Shown: positions 9,643-18,529, counted from the stretch's first letter. The stretch is DNA of 64,000 nt from ZC4RG30 sp963812195 (GCA_963812195.1 CAWEUI010000020.1:62001-126000); one strand, 5' to 3'. Translations and numbers: made by a program. Notes: a model not told the origin generated them from the letters alone.

Positions 9643-10579
9643 CTAAGGCAGGCTGTCGACTTCGCGGCTGCGCACCGGCGGGAACACGTGTTCGGCCGTC
9701 AGGCCGAAGTCCAGTGCAGCGGCCGAGGAGATGTAGATCGACGAGTAGGTGCCGGCCACGATGCCGATCACCAGTGCCTCGGCGAAGCCGCGCAGCGCTT
9801 CCCCGCCCAGCACCAGCAGGGCCACCACCACGATCAGCGTGGTGACCTTGGTCATGATGGTGCGCGAGAGCGTCTGGTTGATGGACTGGTCCAGCACCAG
9901 CCGCGGCTCCAGTCGCCGATTGGTTTCGAAGCGTTCGCGGATACGATCGAACACGATGATGGTGTCGTTCAGCGAGTAGCCGACCACGGCCAGCAGTGCC
10001 GCCACCACCGCCAGGTCGAACGGCGTCTGCGACAACGCGAACCAGCCGATGATCAGGATCGGATCGTGCAGCAACGCCAGGATGGCGCCGGCCGACAGGC
10101 GCCAGGTATGAAAGCGCATCGCGATGTAGCGCGAAGACCAGCAGCATGGTGATCGTCAGGGCCTTGATGGCGCTGTTGCGCAATTCACCGCCCACCTGTC
10201 CGCCCACGAACTCCGGTGGCTTGATCGTGACGCCCGCATCGATGCTGCGCAGTGCCTTGTCGATCCGGGGGCGCTGCGTCTCGACGGTCTGTCCGGGCTC
10301 GGGCGCGAGCCGGATGGAAATGTCGCGCGAGGTGCCGTAGGCCTGCACGGTCGGGTCCTTGAAACCCTGGGCCAGCAGCGCGCTGCGCACCTTTTCGACG
10401 TCGGCGGCGCCCGGATAGCTCGCCTCGACGGTGGTGCCGCCGGTGAAATCCACGGTCAGGTTCAGGCCGCGCACGAAGAACAGCCCGATCGACGCCACCA
10501 TCAGCAATGCCGACAGCACGTACCAGACGCGCCGCGTCGCCATGAACGGAAAGTTGGTGGCCTTGTGAAAGAATTCCAC
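9643..10579 (-). CDS. secF: Protein translocase subunit SecF (frame break in this sequence)
   Basis: SecF joins SecD in the inner membrane and uses proton-motive force to complete Sec-dependent export. The N-terminal part (from GTG 10579) has the first TM and the VDFTGGTTVE motif; the C-terminal part, in another frame, has VGYSLNDTIIVFDRIRER. The break is near 10129-10133, in an alternating GC run. Restoring one GC dinucleotide gives FARYIAMRFHTWRL and a 312-residue protein, the normal SecF size. SecF is rarely dispensable alongside an intact secD, so a sequence error is more likely than gene loss. It follows secD by 19 bases. Confidence 0.92.
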
Positions 10580-10598
10580 GTTCGTTACCCCGACCCGA

Positions 10599-12488
10599 TC
10601 AACCGATCGAGAGTTTGGGCGGCTTGTGACTGCCGCCGTATATGAGCGTGAGCATTGCGCGACTGGCCCACATCGCCGTGAACACCGAAGTGAGGATACC
10701 CAGCACCAGCACGATGGCGAAGTTCTTGATCGGGCCGGTACCGAACACCCACAGCACCAGGCCGGCGATGAAGGTGGTCACGTTCGAATCCCAGATCGCG
10801 CTCCAGGCCTTCTCGAAGCCGGCGCGGATCGAGGTCTGCGGCGAGACGCCATTGCGCAATTCCTCGCGGATGCGCTCGTAGATGATGACGTTGGCGTCCA
10901 CCGCCATGCCCACGGTAAGCAGGATGCCGGCGATGCCGGGCAGCGACAGCGTGGCATGCACCATCGACAGCAACGCCGTGAGCAGCACCACGTTGCCGAG
11001 CAGCACGGTCGAGGCCACCACCCCGAACAGGTGGTAGTAGAAGATCATGAACACGAACAACGCCCCGGCGCCGACCAGCAGCGCGGTGACGCCGGCGTGG
11101 ATGTTCTGCTGGCCCAGCGACGGGCCGACGGGACGTTCGCTGATCGGCACCAGCGGTGCGGCGAGCTGGCCGGAGCGCATCAGCAATGCCAGATCGCGCG
11201 CCTCGCCCTGCCCCAGGCCCGTGATATTGAACTGGTTGCTGAACACACCGCGGATCGTGGCCTCGCTGATCACCTCGCGATTCGAGACAGTGCGTTCCTT
11301 CTGTTCGCCTGTCGCCGGATCGGTGTACTTCTCCTGCGCCTGCTCGATCAGCACCACGGCCATCGGCTTGCCCAGGTTGGCCTGCGTGATGCGCAGCATC
11401 TCGTCGCCGGCCTTCTGATTGAGGCGGATCGCCACCGCTGGCCCTTCCTGGGTGGTGGTCGAGGTGGCATCCACCAGGTCGGCGCCGGTGGCCAGCACCT
11501 CGCGCTTGAGCAGCGTGGGCTGGCGATAGCCATTGACCTCGCGATGGTATTCCAGGCGCGAGCCCAGCGGCGCGCGACCCTTCTGCACCGCATCCTGCAC
11601 GTTGTGCTCGGTATCGGTGAGATGGAACTCCAGCGTGGCCACCTTGCCCAGCACGTCCTTTACTTCGGCCGAATTGGTCACGCCGGGCAGCTGCACCAGG
11701 ATGCGGTCGGTGCCCTGCTGCGTCACCTGGGGCTCGGACACGCCCAGTTCATTCACGCGATTGCGCAACGTGACCAGGTTCTGCTGGATGGCGTTGCGCT
11801 GCCGGTCCGTGATCTGCTTGGCAGTGAGCGTGGCATCCACGTAGGGCACCGGTCCGCCGCTGTTGACCACGAAGTTGGCGTCCGGCACCACCTTCTTCAT
11901 CACCTCGCTTGCCGCGGCCAGGTCCGTGCCGGCCGGGAAGGTAACGCGCAGGCCGTCGACGATGTCGTTGGAATCCTTCAGCTGCAGCACATCGGAGAAA
12001 TTGATCTTCTCCTTGGTCAGCGTGCGGCGGAAATCCTGCTCGTAGCTGTCCACGAGGGTCCCGATCGCGCCGTTCACGTCCACCTGGTACAGCAGCGACA
12101 GGCCGCCGCGCAGGTCCAGGCCCAGCGGCATGGGCCGCAGGCCCAGCTTCAGGAAAATGGAGGGTGCGCGCGGCGCGTTCGCCAGTGCCGAGACATAGGT
12201 CCCGCTCAGCGTGTCGTTTACCGCGTCACGCGCGGCAAGCTGCTGGCTCAGCTCGTCGAACAGCAGCATCACGCGGCCCTGGTCGATGTAGGCGCGCTTT
12301 ATCTGGACGCCCTTGGCCTTCACGGCTGTCTCGATGGCCTGCTCGCCCTTCGCATCGATGGCGCTGCGGTCGCGGCGCGCCACCTGCACGGCCAGATCCT
12401 CGCCGAAGAAGTTCGGCGCGGCGAACACCAGTGCGAGCAGCATCACGCCTGCGACGACGAGGTACTTCCAGCGGGCAAACTCGAGCAT
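10599..12488 (-). CDS. secD: Protein translocase subunit SecD
   Basis: 629 residues, normal for gammaproteobacterial SecD. TM1 lies at about 9-25, followed by the large periplasmic P1 region and five C-terminal TMs. The LDLRGG motif is at 124-129, and VGMAVDANVIIYERIREE (TM4 region, with the proton-relay Asp) is near the C-terminus. It works with SecF and YajC on the SecYEG channel. The order yajC-secD-secF after queA-tgt is conserved in many gammaproteobacteria. The frame is intact. Confidence 0.96.
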   Translation of the reverse strand: MLEFARWKYLVVAGVMLLALVFAAPNFFGEDLAVQVARRDRSAIDAKGEQAIETAVKAKGVQIKRAYIDQGRVMLLFDELSQQLAARDAVNDTLSGTYVSALANAPRAPSIFLKLGLRPMPLGLDLRGGLSLLYQVDVNGAIGTLVDSYEQDFRRTLTKEKINFSDVLQLKDSNDIVDGLRVTFPAGTDLAAASEVMKKVVPDANFVVNSGGPVPYVDATLTAKQITDRQRNAIQQNLVTLRNRVNELGVSEPQVTQQGTDRILVQLPGVTNSAEVKDVLGKVATLEFHLTDTEHNVQDAVQKGRAPLGSRLEYHREVNGYRQPTLLKREVLATGADLVDATSTTTQEGPAVAIRLNQKAGDEMLRITQANLGKPMAVVLIEQAQEKYTDPATGEQKERTVSNREVISEATIRGVFSNQFNITGLGQGEARDLALLMRSGQLAAPLVPISERPVGPSLGQQNIHAGVTALLVGAGALFVFMIFYYHLFGVVASTVLLGNVVLLTALLSMVHATLSLPGIAGILLTVGMAVDANVIIYERIREELRNGVSPQTSIRAGFEKAWSAIWDSNVTTFIAGLVLWVFGTGPIKNFAIVLVLGILTSVFTAMWASRAMLTLIYGGSHKPPKLSIG

Positions 12489-12553
12489 GGCGAATGTGGT
12501 TCCTTAAGCGCTCTTGCGGGGTTGGCGGTTGCTCTCGGGGCCTTGCGAAGTGC

Positions 12554-12883
12554 TCAAGCGCTCCTGTAGGTGCCCTTGGGGACCAGCTGCGTGATCTGTG
12601 ACTTCTGCAGCTTGACCTTTACGCCCTCGGCGATCTCCACCGTGACGAAGGCATCACCGACCTCGGTGATCTTGCCGAGGATGCCGCCCGCGGTAACCAC
12701 CTCGTCACCCGCGGCCAGCTTGGACAGCAGGTTCTGGTGTTCCTTGGCACGCTTCTGCTGCGGCCGGATGAGCAGGAAGTAGAAGGCCACCAGCATCAGC
12801 GGCAGCAGCAGGTAGCTCATCATGCTCGGCTGGGCGGGTGCTGCGGCGCCCTGCGCGTACGCGTCGGAAATCAGGAAGCTCAT
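12554..12883 (-). CDS. yajC: Preprotein translocase subunit YajC
   Basis: 109-residue single-pass membrane protein. The hydrophobic helix SYLLLPLMLVAFYFLLI is followed directly by RPQQKRAKEHQ and the GDEVVTAGGI-GKI beta segment, the family signature. It is an accessory subunit of the SecDF complex. The N-terminus SDAYAQGAA is typical of the family. It lies 65 bases upstream of secD and 39 bases downstream of tgt. Confidence 0.95.
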   Translation of the reverse strand: MSFLISDAYAQGAAAPAQPSMMSYLLLPLMLVAFYFLLIRPQQKRAKEHQNLLSKLAAGDEVVTAGGILGKITEVGDAFVTVEIAEGVKVKLQKSQITQLVPKGTYRSA

Positions 12884-12922
12884 GGTTGTGTCGAGACCCT
12901 GGTAGCGAAAAACGGCCGGGGA

Positions 12923-14055
12923 TTATGCCACAGGGTCGTCCGCGCGCCGTCGTGCGGTGAATTCCCGCGCAAATCGGGCGAAATCCCCCTCCTCGAGGGC
13001 CTGCCGGATGCGGCGCATCAACTCCAGGTAGAAATGCAGGTTGTGGATGGTATTGAGCCGCGCCCCCAGGATCTCGTTGCACTTGTCCAGGTGCCGCAGG
13101 TACGCGCGGGAATAGTTGCGGCAGGTGTAGCAGCCGCATTCCGGGTCGACAGGGCCCGTGTCGGTGGCATTGGCGGCATTGCGGATGTTCAGCACCCCGG
13201 TGTGGGTGAACAGGTGTCCGTTGCGGGCATGGCGCGTGGGCATCACGCAGTCGAACATGTCCGCGCCGCGGGCCACCGACGCGAGAAGATCCTCGGGCCT
13301 TCCCACGCCCATCAGGTAGCGCGGCCGGTCGGCCGGCAGCAGCGGCGCGAGCCCCTCGAGCACGGCCAGCCGCACCTCCTCGGGCTCGCCCACGGCCAGC
13401 CCGCCGATGGCGTAGCCGGGGAAGTCCAGGCGCATCAGTGCCTCGAGGGAGGCCTGACGCAGCGGCAGGTACATGCCACCCTGGATGATGCCGAACAGCT
13501 CGCCACGGGGCGGCGCCGGCTCTGCGCGGTAGTAGTGGGCTTTCGAGCGTGCCGCCCAGCGCATCGAGCGCTCCATGGAATCGCGCGCCTGCGCCTCGCT
13601 GGCCGGCCACGCCGTGCAGTCATCGAATGCCATGGCGATGTCCGACCCCAGGGCGCGCTGTACGTCCATGGAGTCCTCCGGCGTGAGCCGTACCTGGCTG
13701 CCGTCGACGGGCGAGGCAAAGCGCACGCCCTGCTCGCTGATCTTGCGCATCCCGGCCAGGCTGAACACCTGGAAGCCGCCCGAGTCGGTGAGGATCGGCC
13801 GCTGCCAGTGCATGAAGCCGTGCAGGCCGCCGTGCGCGGCGATGACTTCGGTGCCGGGGCGCAGCATCAGGTGGAAGGTATTGCCGAGGATGATGTCGGC
13901 GCCAAGGTCCACCAGCTCCTCCGGCGTCATCGCCTTCACGGTGCCGTAGGTGCCGACCGGCATGAACGCCGGAGTCTCGCACCGTGCCGTGTGCGAGCTC
14001 CAGGCGCCCGCGGCGCGCGCCTGCCTCGGCTGCCCAGCAATTCGAAGTTCATCAT
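12923..14055 (-). CDS. tgt: tRNA-guanine transglycosylase (two frame breaks near the start)
   Basis: Tgt exchanges guanine-34 for preQ1 in GUN-anticodon tRNAs, a step of queuosine synthesis. Visible features are LTDSGGFQVFSL, GGLAVGE, the nucleophile region FDCVMPTRHARNG, and the zinc ligands in CYTCRNYSRAYLRHL. The body from 13963 is in one frame, but the true N-terminus (MMNFELLGS, then RLELAHGTVR, then ETPAFMPVG) is spread over three frames. Adding one CG pair near 14013-14020 and one near 13977-13980 restores a 378-residue protein, the expected size. The ATG at 14055 overlaps the queA stop. Tgt acts immediately before QueA in the pathway. Confidence 0.93.
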
Positions 14056-15096
14056 GGGCGCGCGCCGGGAGCCGGCGTGAGCCACATGGCGTCGCCGTAG
14101 CTGAAGAAGCGATAGCGTTCGGCCACGGCGTGGCGATACGCGGCCAGCACGTGTTCCAGCCCGGCGAAGGCCGCCACCAGCATCAGCAGCGTGGATTCGG
14201 GCAGATGGAAATTGGTGATGAGCGCGTCCACGGCCCGGAAAGCATAGCCCGGCGTGATGAACAGCCGTGTCTCACCGTTGCCGGCCCTGAGCGTGCCGTC
14301 CGCCGCAGCGGATTCCAGCGCCCGTGCCACGGTGGTGCCCACCGCCACCACCCGCCCGCCGGCCGCGCGCGCGGCCTGCGACCCGGGCCACCAGCGACGG
14401 GGTGACCGCATAGGTCTCGGCATGCATCACATGCTGCGCCACGTCGTCCACGCGCAGCGGCTGGAACGTGCCGGCACCGACGTGCAACGTGAGCATCGCG
14501 CGCTGCACGCCCATGGCTTCCAGGCGCCCGACCAGCGCCGTATCGAAGTGCAGGCTCGCGGTCGGCGCGGCCACCGCGCCGGGTTCGCGCGCGAAGATGC
14601 TCTGGTAGCGCTCGCGGTCGGCCGGTGCCGCGGCGCGCTCGATGTAGGGCGGCAAGGGCACGCTGCCATGCGCCTCGAAGAAGGCCAGCGCCTCGCCCGG
14701 CGTCCGGATCTCCCACAGATCACCGGCGGGCGTGTCCACCTTTTCCACCACGCGCACCTCGCCGCCGACGGTCCCGATGACCAGGCCGGGGCGGATCGGC
14801 TTGCTGGCGCGCATCTGCACCCAGGCACGGTTCCCACCCAGCGCGCGTTCCAGGAACACCTCGACGCGGCCGCCGGAAGGCTTGGTGCCGAACAGGCGCG
14901 CAGCCACCACGCGGGTGTCGTTGAAGACCAGCAGGTCGTGCGGGCGCAGCAGCGCCGGCAGGTCGCTGAAGTGGCGGTCGACCAGCGTGCCGGTGGCGCC
15001 ATCGAGCGTCAGCAACCGGCTGGCAGAGCGTTCTGGCAGGGGCGCCTGGGCGATCAGCTCCGGCGGCAGTTCATAGCGGAAATCGGCGCGACGCAT
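14052..15096 (-). CDS. queA: S-adenosylmethionine:tRNA ribosyltransferase-isomerase QueA (frame break)
   Basis: QueA transfers the ribosyl group of SAM onto preQ1-tRNA to form epoxyqueuosine. The N-terminal frame has FRYELPPELIAQAPLPERSASRLL and DLLVFNDTRVVAARLFG; the C-terminal frame has VVAVGTTVARALESAA, TRLFITPGYAFRAVDALITNFHLPES and the FFSYGDAM end. The break is in the run at 14364-14373; restoring one CG pair joins PSLVARVA to AAGGRVVAVGTT and gives about 348 residues, normal for QueA. An alternative ATG lies four codons upstream (15108). It is the first gene of the queA-tgt-yajC-secDF block. Confidence 0.93.
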
Positions 15097-15175
15097 GGGG
15101 GCGCGCATCGTAACCGATGCGCGCCCGGATCATGCGGGGAGGGACTGTGGAGGAACTTCCCGCAAGCCCCGCCGT

Positions 15176-16135
15176 TCAGTCCTCGCGCCGCGCGCGCGGT
15201 CCAGCGTCGGGCATCGTCACGACCAGATCCATCGTCCTGTGATTGCGCTCGATGTGCAGTTTGAGCTTCTCGCCATCGCCGTAGGAACGCAGGATCCGGC
15301 CCGCATGCTGCGCGGTGGTCGGTTCGCGCCCGTCGATGGACAGGATCACATCACCATCCTGCAGCTTGAACGGCGAGTCGTCTCCGGCACGCACCACCAG
15401 CACGCCGGATTTCACCCCGAAGTAGCTGCCGAGCTTCCCCGACAGCGTGGCGAATTCCATGCCGCGAAAACGGGTGCCGTCATCATCGCGGAACCTGCGG
15501 ATCTCGATGCGCTGCTGACCGGGTCCGCCGGGTGCGCGCTGCAGCTCAAAGGTGCGCACATCGCCCATGCCCGGCATGCCCTGCGCGCCGGCGTAGATCT
15601 GCACCGGTGCCGGCCGCGGCGTGACGTCGAAACGCATCTTCTTGCCGTCACGCAGCACGTCCACTTCCAGCTTCAGGTTGGGCTCGACCTGGCGCATCTG
15701 TTCCACCAGTGCCCGGCCCGGGACCGCCTGGCTGGTCAGGTCCTTGCCGCCGATGCCGGTGATGATGTCGCCGGCCTTGATGCCGGCCTCGGCCGCGGCA
15801 CTGCCGGGACTGACATCGCGCACGCGCGCGCCCTTGACCGGGCCGTTGCTGTCGGCGATCGACACGCCGAGCAGCGCGCGCGGCGGCGGACCGCCATCCG
15901 GCGTGCCCATCCGGAAGAAGAAATTGCGGCCCAGCTGCGAGGACAGCTGCGCCACTTCCCGCGAGGCTTCCTCCAGGCGATGCCGCGCGTCATCCAGACG
16001 CCGCTGCAGGTCCTTCTGCTGGTCCGGTGGCGGCGACTGCGGCGATGATGATGCGGGTTCTGCGGCTGCGGCCCAACCGTGCAAAGCGCCCACCGCCAGG
16101 AAGGCGGCGAGCAGGGTATGTCGAAGTGCTTTCAT
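15176..16135 (-). CDS. Exported double-PDZ-domain protein
   Basis: 319 residues with a signal peptide (about 1-25, ending AAAAEP), a short coiled-coil segment (about 38-68, rich in Q/R/E) and two PDZ-like domains. PDZ1 is around 85-170 with VSPGSAAAEAGIKAGDIITGIGG. PDZ2 is around 235-305 with SPFKLQDGDVILSIDGREP. No protease or other catalytic domain is present, so it is probably a periplasmic adaptor or regulatory binding protein. It is the third gene of a leftward unit that starts with an ECF sigma factor and a membrane protein. The context suggests it belongs to, or senses for, that regulon; a specific partner cannot be named. Confidence 0.75.
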   Translation of the reverse strand: MKALRHTLLAAFLAVGALHGWAAAAEPASSSPQSPPPDQQKDLQRRLDDARHRLEEASREVAQLSSQLGRNFFFRMGTPDGGPPPRALLGVSIADSNGPVKGARVRDVSPGSAAAEAGIKAGDIITGIGGKDLTSQAVPGRALVEQMRQVEPNLKLEVDVLRDGKKMRFDVTPRPAPVQIYAGAQGMPGMGDVRTFELQRAPGGPGQQRIEIRRFRDDDGTRFRGMEFATLSGKLGSYFGVKSGVLVVRAGDDSPFKLQDGDVILSIDGREPTTAQHAGRILRSYGDGEKLKLHIERNHRTMDLVVTMPDAGPRARRED

Positions 16136-16155
16136 GGTCGGTATTCCTTCGTACG

Positions 16156-16614
16156 TCAGAAGTTGAGCAGGTTCTGCGCGTAGCTGACCCGCTGCAGGGA
16201 ATCGTTGAGCTGCCGGCGGGTGTACTCAAGCTGCCGCAGCTGTTCCGGTGGCGCGGCATACACGCGGGCGGCGGAGATCTGCTCATCGAGCAACGCGATG
16301 TGATCCTCCAGTTCGCTGGTGAGCGCAAACTGTCCCATGTCCACCAGTGCGGGCTGCGACTGCACAGCCGTGCCTGGCGCCGTGGCCGTTGCCGGCGCCG
16401 AGTCCACCAGCACGGCCTGGGTCTCGGGTTTCTGGGTCATCAATGCCAGCAACGCAACCACGACGGCCACGCCAAACAGCGCGGCGACGCTCCACGTCGT
16501 GGCACCGCGGCGGCGCTCGGCTGCCATGCGGCGACGCTGGAATTCCGCATAGTCGTACGGCATGGCGTCGTGCCGCGCTGCGGCCAGTTCCTGCAGGTCG
16601 AGCGGATTGGTCAT
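16156..16614 (-). CDS. Single-pass membrane protein, possible anti-sigma factor
   Basis: 152 residues. About 40 charged N-terminal residues (cytoplasmic by the positive-inside rule, RRRMAAERRRG) precede one hydrophobic helix at about 42-60, and a periplasmic tail ends in a Gln/Leu-rich helical segment (DHIALLDEQISAARVYAAPP...). The ATG overlaps the sigma-factor stop (16611-16614), as is common for sigma/anti-sigma pairs. No classical zinc-binding anti-sigma motif (H-x3-C-x2-C) is present, so the anti-sigma assignment rests on position and topology only. Confidence 0.5.
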   Translation of the reverse strand: MTNPLDLQELAAARHDAMPYDYAEFQRRRMAAERRRGATTWSVAALFGVAVVVALLALMTQKPETQAVLVDSAPATATAPGTAVQSQPALVDMGQFALTSELEDHIALLDEQISAARVYAAPPEQLRQLEYTRRQLNDSLQRVSYAQNLLNF

Positions 16615-17219
16615 GGCAGGGCCCTCCCGGTGGCAACGCCGGCGCGCGGGGCATCGGCTGCGGTGCGATGATCAGCCAGCTGCACGCGCAACTGCGCATG
16701 CGCGCGCGAGAGCTGCGACTTGGAAAAACTCACGGTGCGACCGAACTGGGCGGCGATCTCCTCGTGGCTCAACCCTTCCGCATCGTGCAGCCACACGATG
16801 ATGCGCGCGGTCTGCGGCAGGCGCGCCAGCGCACGCTCCAGATCGATGGCTTCGGCCAGCGGCGGATCCACTGCCGGCTGCGCCACGTCGTCGCCCTCGC
16901 CCGGCAGCATGGACACCAGCGCGCGGCGCGCCCGCTGCCAGGGCGAGCGCAGATGCATCAGGCAGTGACGCAGTGCGATCTGCCGCGCCCAGGCCCCGAA
17001 TGGCGCCTCGGCGCGGAACTGCGGCAGGTGCCCGAGCAGGCCCACCATGCAGTCCTGGAACACGTCCTCGGCCGCGGCCCGGCCGCGCACCAGGCGGCGT
17101 ATCAGCGCGAACACCGGTCCGGCGGCCTGCTCGTAGACCTGTTGCTGGGCAGCGCGATCGCCCGCCGCCGCGCGGCGCAGGCAATCCTCGGTCAGCGCGA
17201 TCGCGAGGAACCGGCTCAT
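16611..17219 (-). CDS. ECF-type RNA polymerase sigma factor
   Basis: 202 residues with sigma region 2 (AAAEDVFQDCMVGLLGHLPQF, a core-binding helix) and region 4 (ALARLPQTARIIVWLHDAEGLSHEEIAAQFG, a helix-turn-helix for the -35 element) separated by a short linker: the ECF/sigma-70 family architecture. It is the first gene of the unit sigma - membrane protein - PDZ protein. An extra 20-odd residues after region 4 (RTAADAPRAGVATGRALP) are unstructured-looking. The regulon is unknown. Confidence 0.85.
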   Translation of the reverse strand: MSRFLAIALTEDCLRRAAAGDRAAQQQVYEQAAGPVFALIRRLVRGRAAAEDVFQDCMVGLLGHLPQFRAEAPFGAWARQIALRHCLMHLRSPWQRARRALVSMLPGEGDDVAQPAVDPPLAEAIDLERALARLPQTARIIVWLHDAEGLSHEEIAAQFGRTVSFSKSQLSRAHAQLRVQLADHRTAADAPRAGVATGRALP

Positions 17220-17305
17220 GTTCCCTAGGATGCGCCACGGGGCGCAAACGTCGCAGGCCGGTGCGATTAATTATCGGCTACCATCTCGCCCCCGCGCCTT
17301 CGCAT

Positions 17306-17392
17306 GCCCGTGTGGCGGAACTGGTAGACGCAGCAGACTCAAAATCTGCCGATCGCAAGATCGTGTCCGTTCGATTCGGACCACGGGCACCA
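17306..17392 (+). tRNA. tRNA-Leu (anticodon CAA), with encoded CCA
   Basis: Class II (long variable arm) tRNA. The acceptor stem GCCCGTG (17306-17312) pairs with CACGGGC (17382-17388), followed by discriminator A and encoded CCA (17390-17392). The anticodon stem GCAGA/TCTGC encloses the loop CTCAAAA, giving anticodon CAA (leucine, UUG). The D-arm sequence TGGCGGAACTGGTAGACG, the long variable arm CGATCGCAAGATCG and the T-arm GTTCGATTC are all normal. The 3' end lies about 7 bases from the breakpoint of a truncated aquaporin gene on the opposite strand. Confidence 0.95.
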
Positions 17393-17398
17393 CCTGCA

Positions 17399-17587
17399 AT
17401 GCGCGCCGCTGATCGGACCCAGTGTCGCGATGAGTACCGCCAGCACGGCGACGGTGGCAGCGGTGTTGGCCAGCAGCGCCACCGCGTCGTTTCCCTGCGC
17501 GAGGCGCTGGCCCATGATCCCGGAGCCGACCACGGCGGCCGCCAGCAGCAAAGCGCCGAGTCCTTCGGCCAGCAGACGGCGCAACAC
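17399..17587 (-). pseudogene. Aquaporin/GlpF-family channel, N-terminal fragment cut off beside tRNA-Leu
   Basis: Starting at GTG 17587, right after arsC, about 60 residues match the N-terminus of bacterial aquaporins of the ars-linked (AqpS) group: LLAEGLGALLLAAAVVGSGIMG, then LLANTAATVAVLAVLIATLGPISGAH. The family continues with F-N-P-A-V, the first NPA pore motif, but here homology stops right after GAH at about 17399 and the frame then runs into antisense tRNA-Leu sequence. Both pore motifs and five of six membrane helices are missing, so no channel can be made. In complete ars operons the channel exports arsenite made by ArsC. The cut next to a tRNA 3' end suggests an old recombination or excision event. 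Confidence 0.75.
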
Positions 17588-17589
17588 GG

Positions 17590-18102
17590 TTACTGCCCGT
17601 CGCGGGCGACGTGCCTGCCGATTTCGCGTACCCGCTGCTGCAGCTTGACGCGATCCAGCGAGCGCAGCGGCAGGCTGACGAACAACTTGATGCGACTCTC
17701 GAGCTGACGGAAGGCTTCCCGGAACGCCAGCCACCTGGCGGCGTCGCTGCCGTCCACGGCGGCCGGATCGGGCACGCCCCAGTGGGCTGTGACGGGTTGC
17801 CCGGGCCACACCGGACAGGCTTCCCCGGCGGCGTTGTCGCAGACCGTGAACACGAAATCCAGCTGCGGCGCGCCCGGTTGCGCGAACTCATCCCAGCTCT
17901 TGCTGCGCAGCTCGCCGGTGGGCAGCTTCATCTTTGTCAGCAGGTCGATGGCGATCGGGTGCACCTGCCCCTTCGGGTGGCTGCCGGCACTGTGCGCGAT
18001 GAAATTGCCGCGACCCCAGTGCGTGAGCAGGCTCTCGGCCAGGATGCTGCGCGCCGAATTGCCGGTGCACAGGAACAGCACGTGAAAGGGCGCCTGGCTC
18101 AT
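17590..18102 (-). CDS. arsC: Arsenate reductase, low-molecular-weight phosphatase type
   Basis: ArsC reduces arsenate to arsenite in the cytoplasm. The start is the ATG at 18102, which overlaps the arsR stop (ATGA) and has AGGAAGAG upstream; the longer frame to 18150 lies inside arsR. The protein has 170 residues. The catalytic P-loop CTGNSARS has Cys12 and Arg18. Cys88 and Cys95 in VCDNAAGEAC match the redox cysteine pair of the thioredoxin-coupled (pI258-like) class, and the VPDP acid loop is at about 110-113. No arsenite exporter (arsB/acr3) is present in the window, and the following aquaporin gene is broken, so arsenic detoxification may depend on an exporter elsewhere. Confidence 0.9.
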   Translation of the reverse strand: MSQAPFHVLFLCTGNSARSILAESLLTHWGRGNFIAHSAGSHPKGQVHPIAIDLLTKMKLPTGELRSKSWDEFAQPGAPQLDFVFTVCDNAAGEACPVWPGQPVTAHWGVPDPAAVDGSDAARWLAFREAFRQLESRIKLFVSLPLRSLDRVKLQQRVREIGRHVARDGQ

Positions 18103-18449
18103 GCGCTCTTCCTGCGCCGCGGCGCCTCCAGTTGTCCGGGCGCGCAGCATTGCCCGCTGTCGCCGGTCTCCACGCAGCAGTGCTCCGTCAGGAAGCCGGC
18201 CAGCGCGTTCATCGCCGCGAAATCCGCGCTGTAGATCAGCTGCCGGCCGGCGCGGCGGCGCGCCAGCAGCCCCGCGTGCAGCAAGGCCTGCAGATGGAAG
18301 GTGAGCGAGGACGGCACCACGCCCAGGCGCGCGGCAATGGCGCCGGCGGGCAACCCCTGCGGGCCGCGCTTGACCAGCAGGCGGAAGATCGCCAGGCGGC
18401 TCTCGTGGGCGATGGCGGCGAAGGCGCCGACGGCTTTGGCTGCGTTCAT
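18099..18449 (-). CDS. arsR: ArsR-family arsenite-responsive repressor
   Basis: 116-residue winged-helix repressor from ATG 18449; the open frame runs upstream to 18518, but that stretch contains the operator. The DNA-binding helix region IAARLGVVPSSLTFHLQALLHAG is typical of the family. The metal site is not the classical ELCVC in the recognition helix: instead there are two C-terminal cysteine pairs, Cys91-Cys92 and Cys101-Cys102, resembling the C-terminal arsenite site described for Acidithiobacillus ferrooxidans ArsR. It is the first gene of arsR-arsC and should repress its own operon through the dyad just upstream. Confidence 0.9.
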   Translation of the reverse strand: MNAAKAVGAFAAIAHESRLAIFRLLVKRGPQGLPAGAIAARLGVVPSSLTFHLQALLHAGLLARRRAGRQLIYSADFAAMNALAGFLTEHCCVETGDSGQCCAPGQLEAPRRRKSA

Positions 18450-18456
18450 GAATCCG

Positions 18457-18480
18457 TACGATATTTCGATGATTATCGTA
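18457..18480. promoter_or_regulatory. Probable ArsR operator
   Basis: A perfect 6-bp inverted repeat, TACGAT-N12-ATCGTA, starts 7 bases upstream of the arsR ATG in a locally AT-rich stretch between GC-rich flanks. Size, spacing and position fit an ArsR dimer site overlapping the arsRC promoter. The inner sequence ATTTCGATGATT also has partial symmetry. Confidence 0.6.
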
Positions 18481-18529
18481 CTGTCAAGCGCGGCGCAACG
18501 CGCCGGCGGGCGGCGCATGCACGGCTGAA

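Noticed and set aside
8933..10579. A 548-codon SecF-like protein running through into terC
   Set aside because: After about 10130 the translation is out-of-frame reading of secF and terC. The true SecF C-terminus is in the other frame at 9643-10119.
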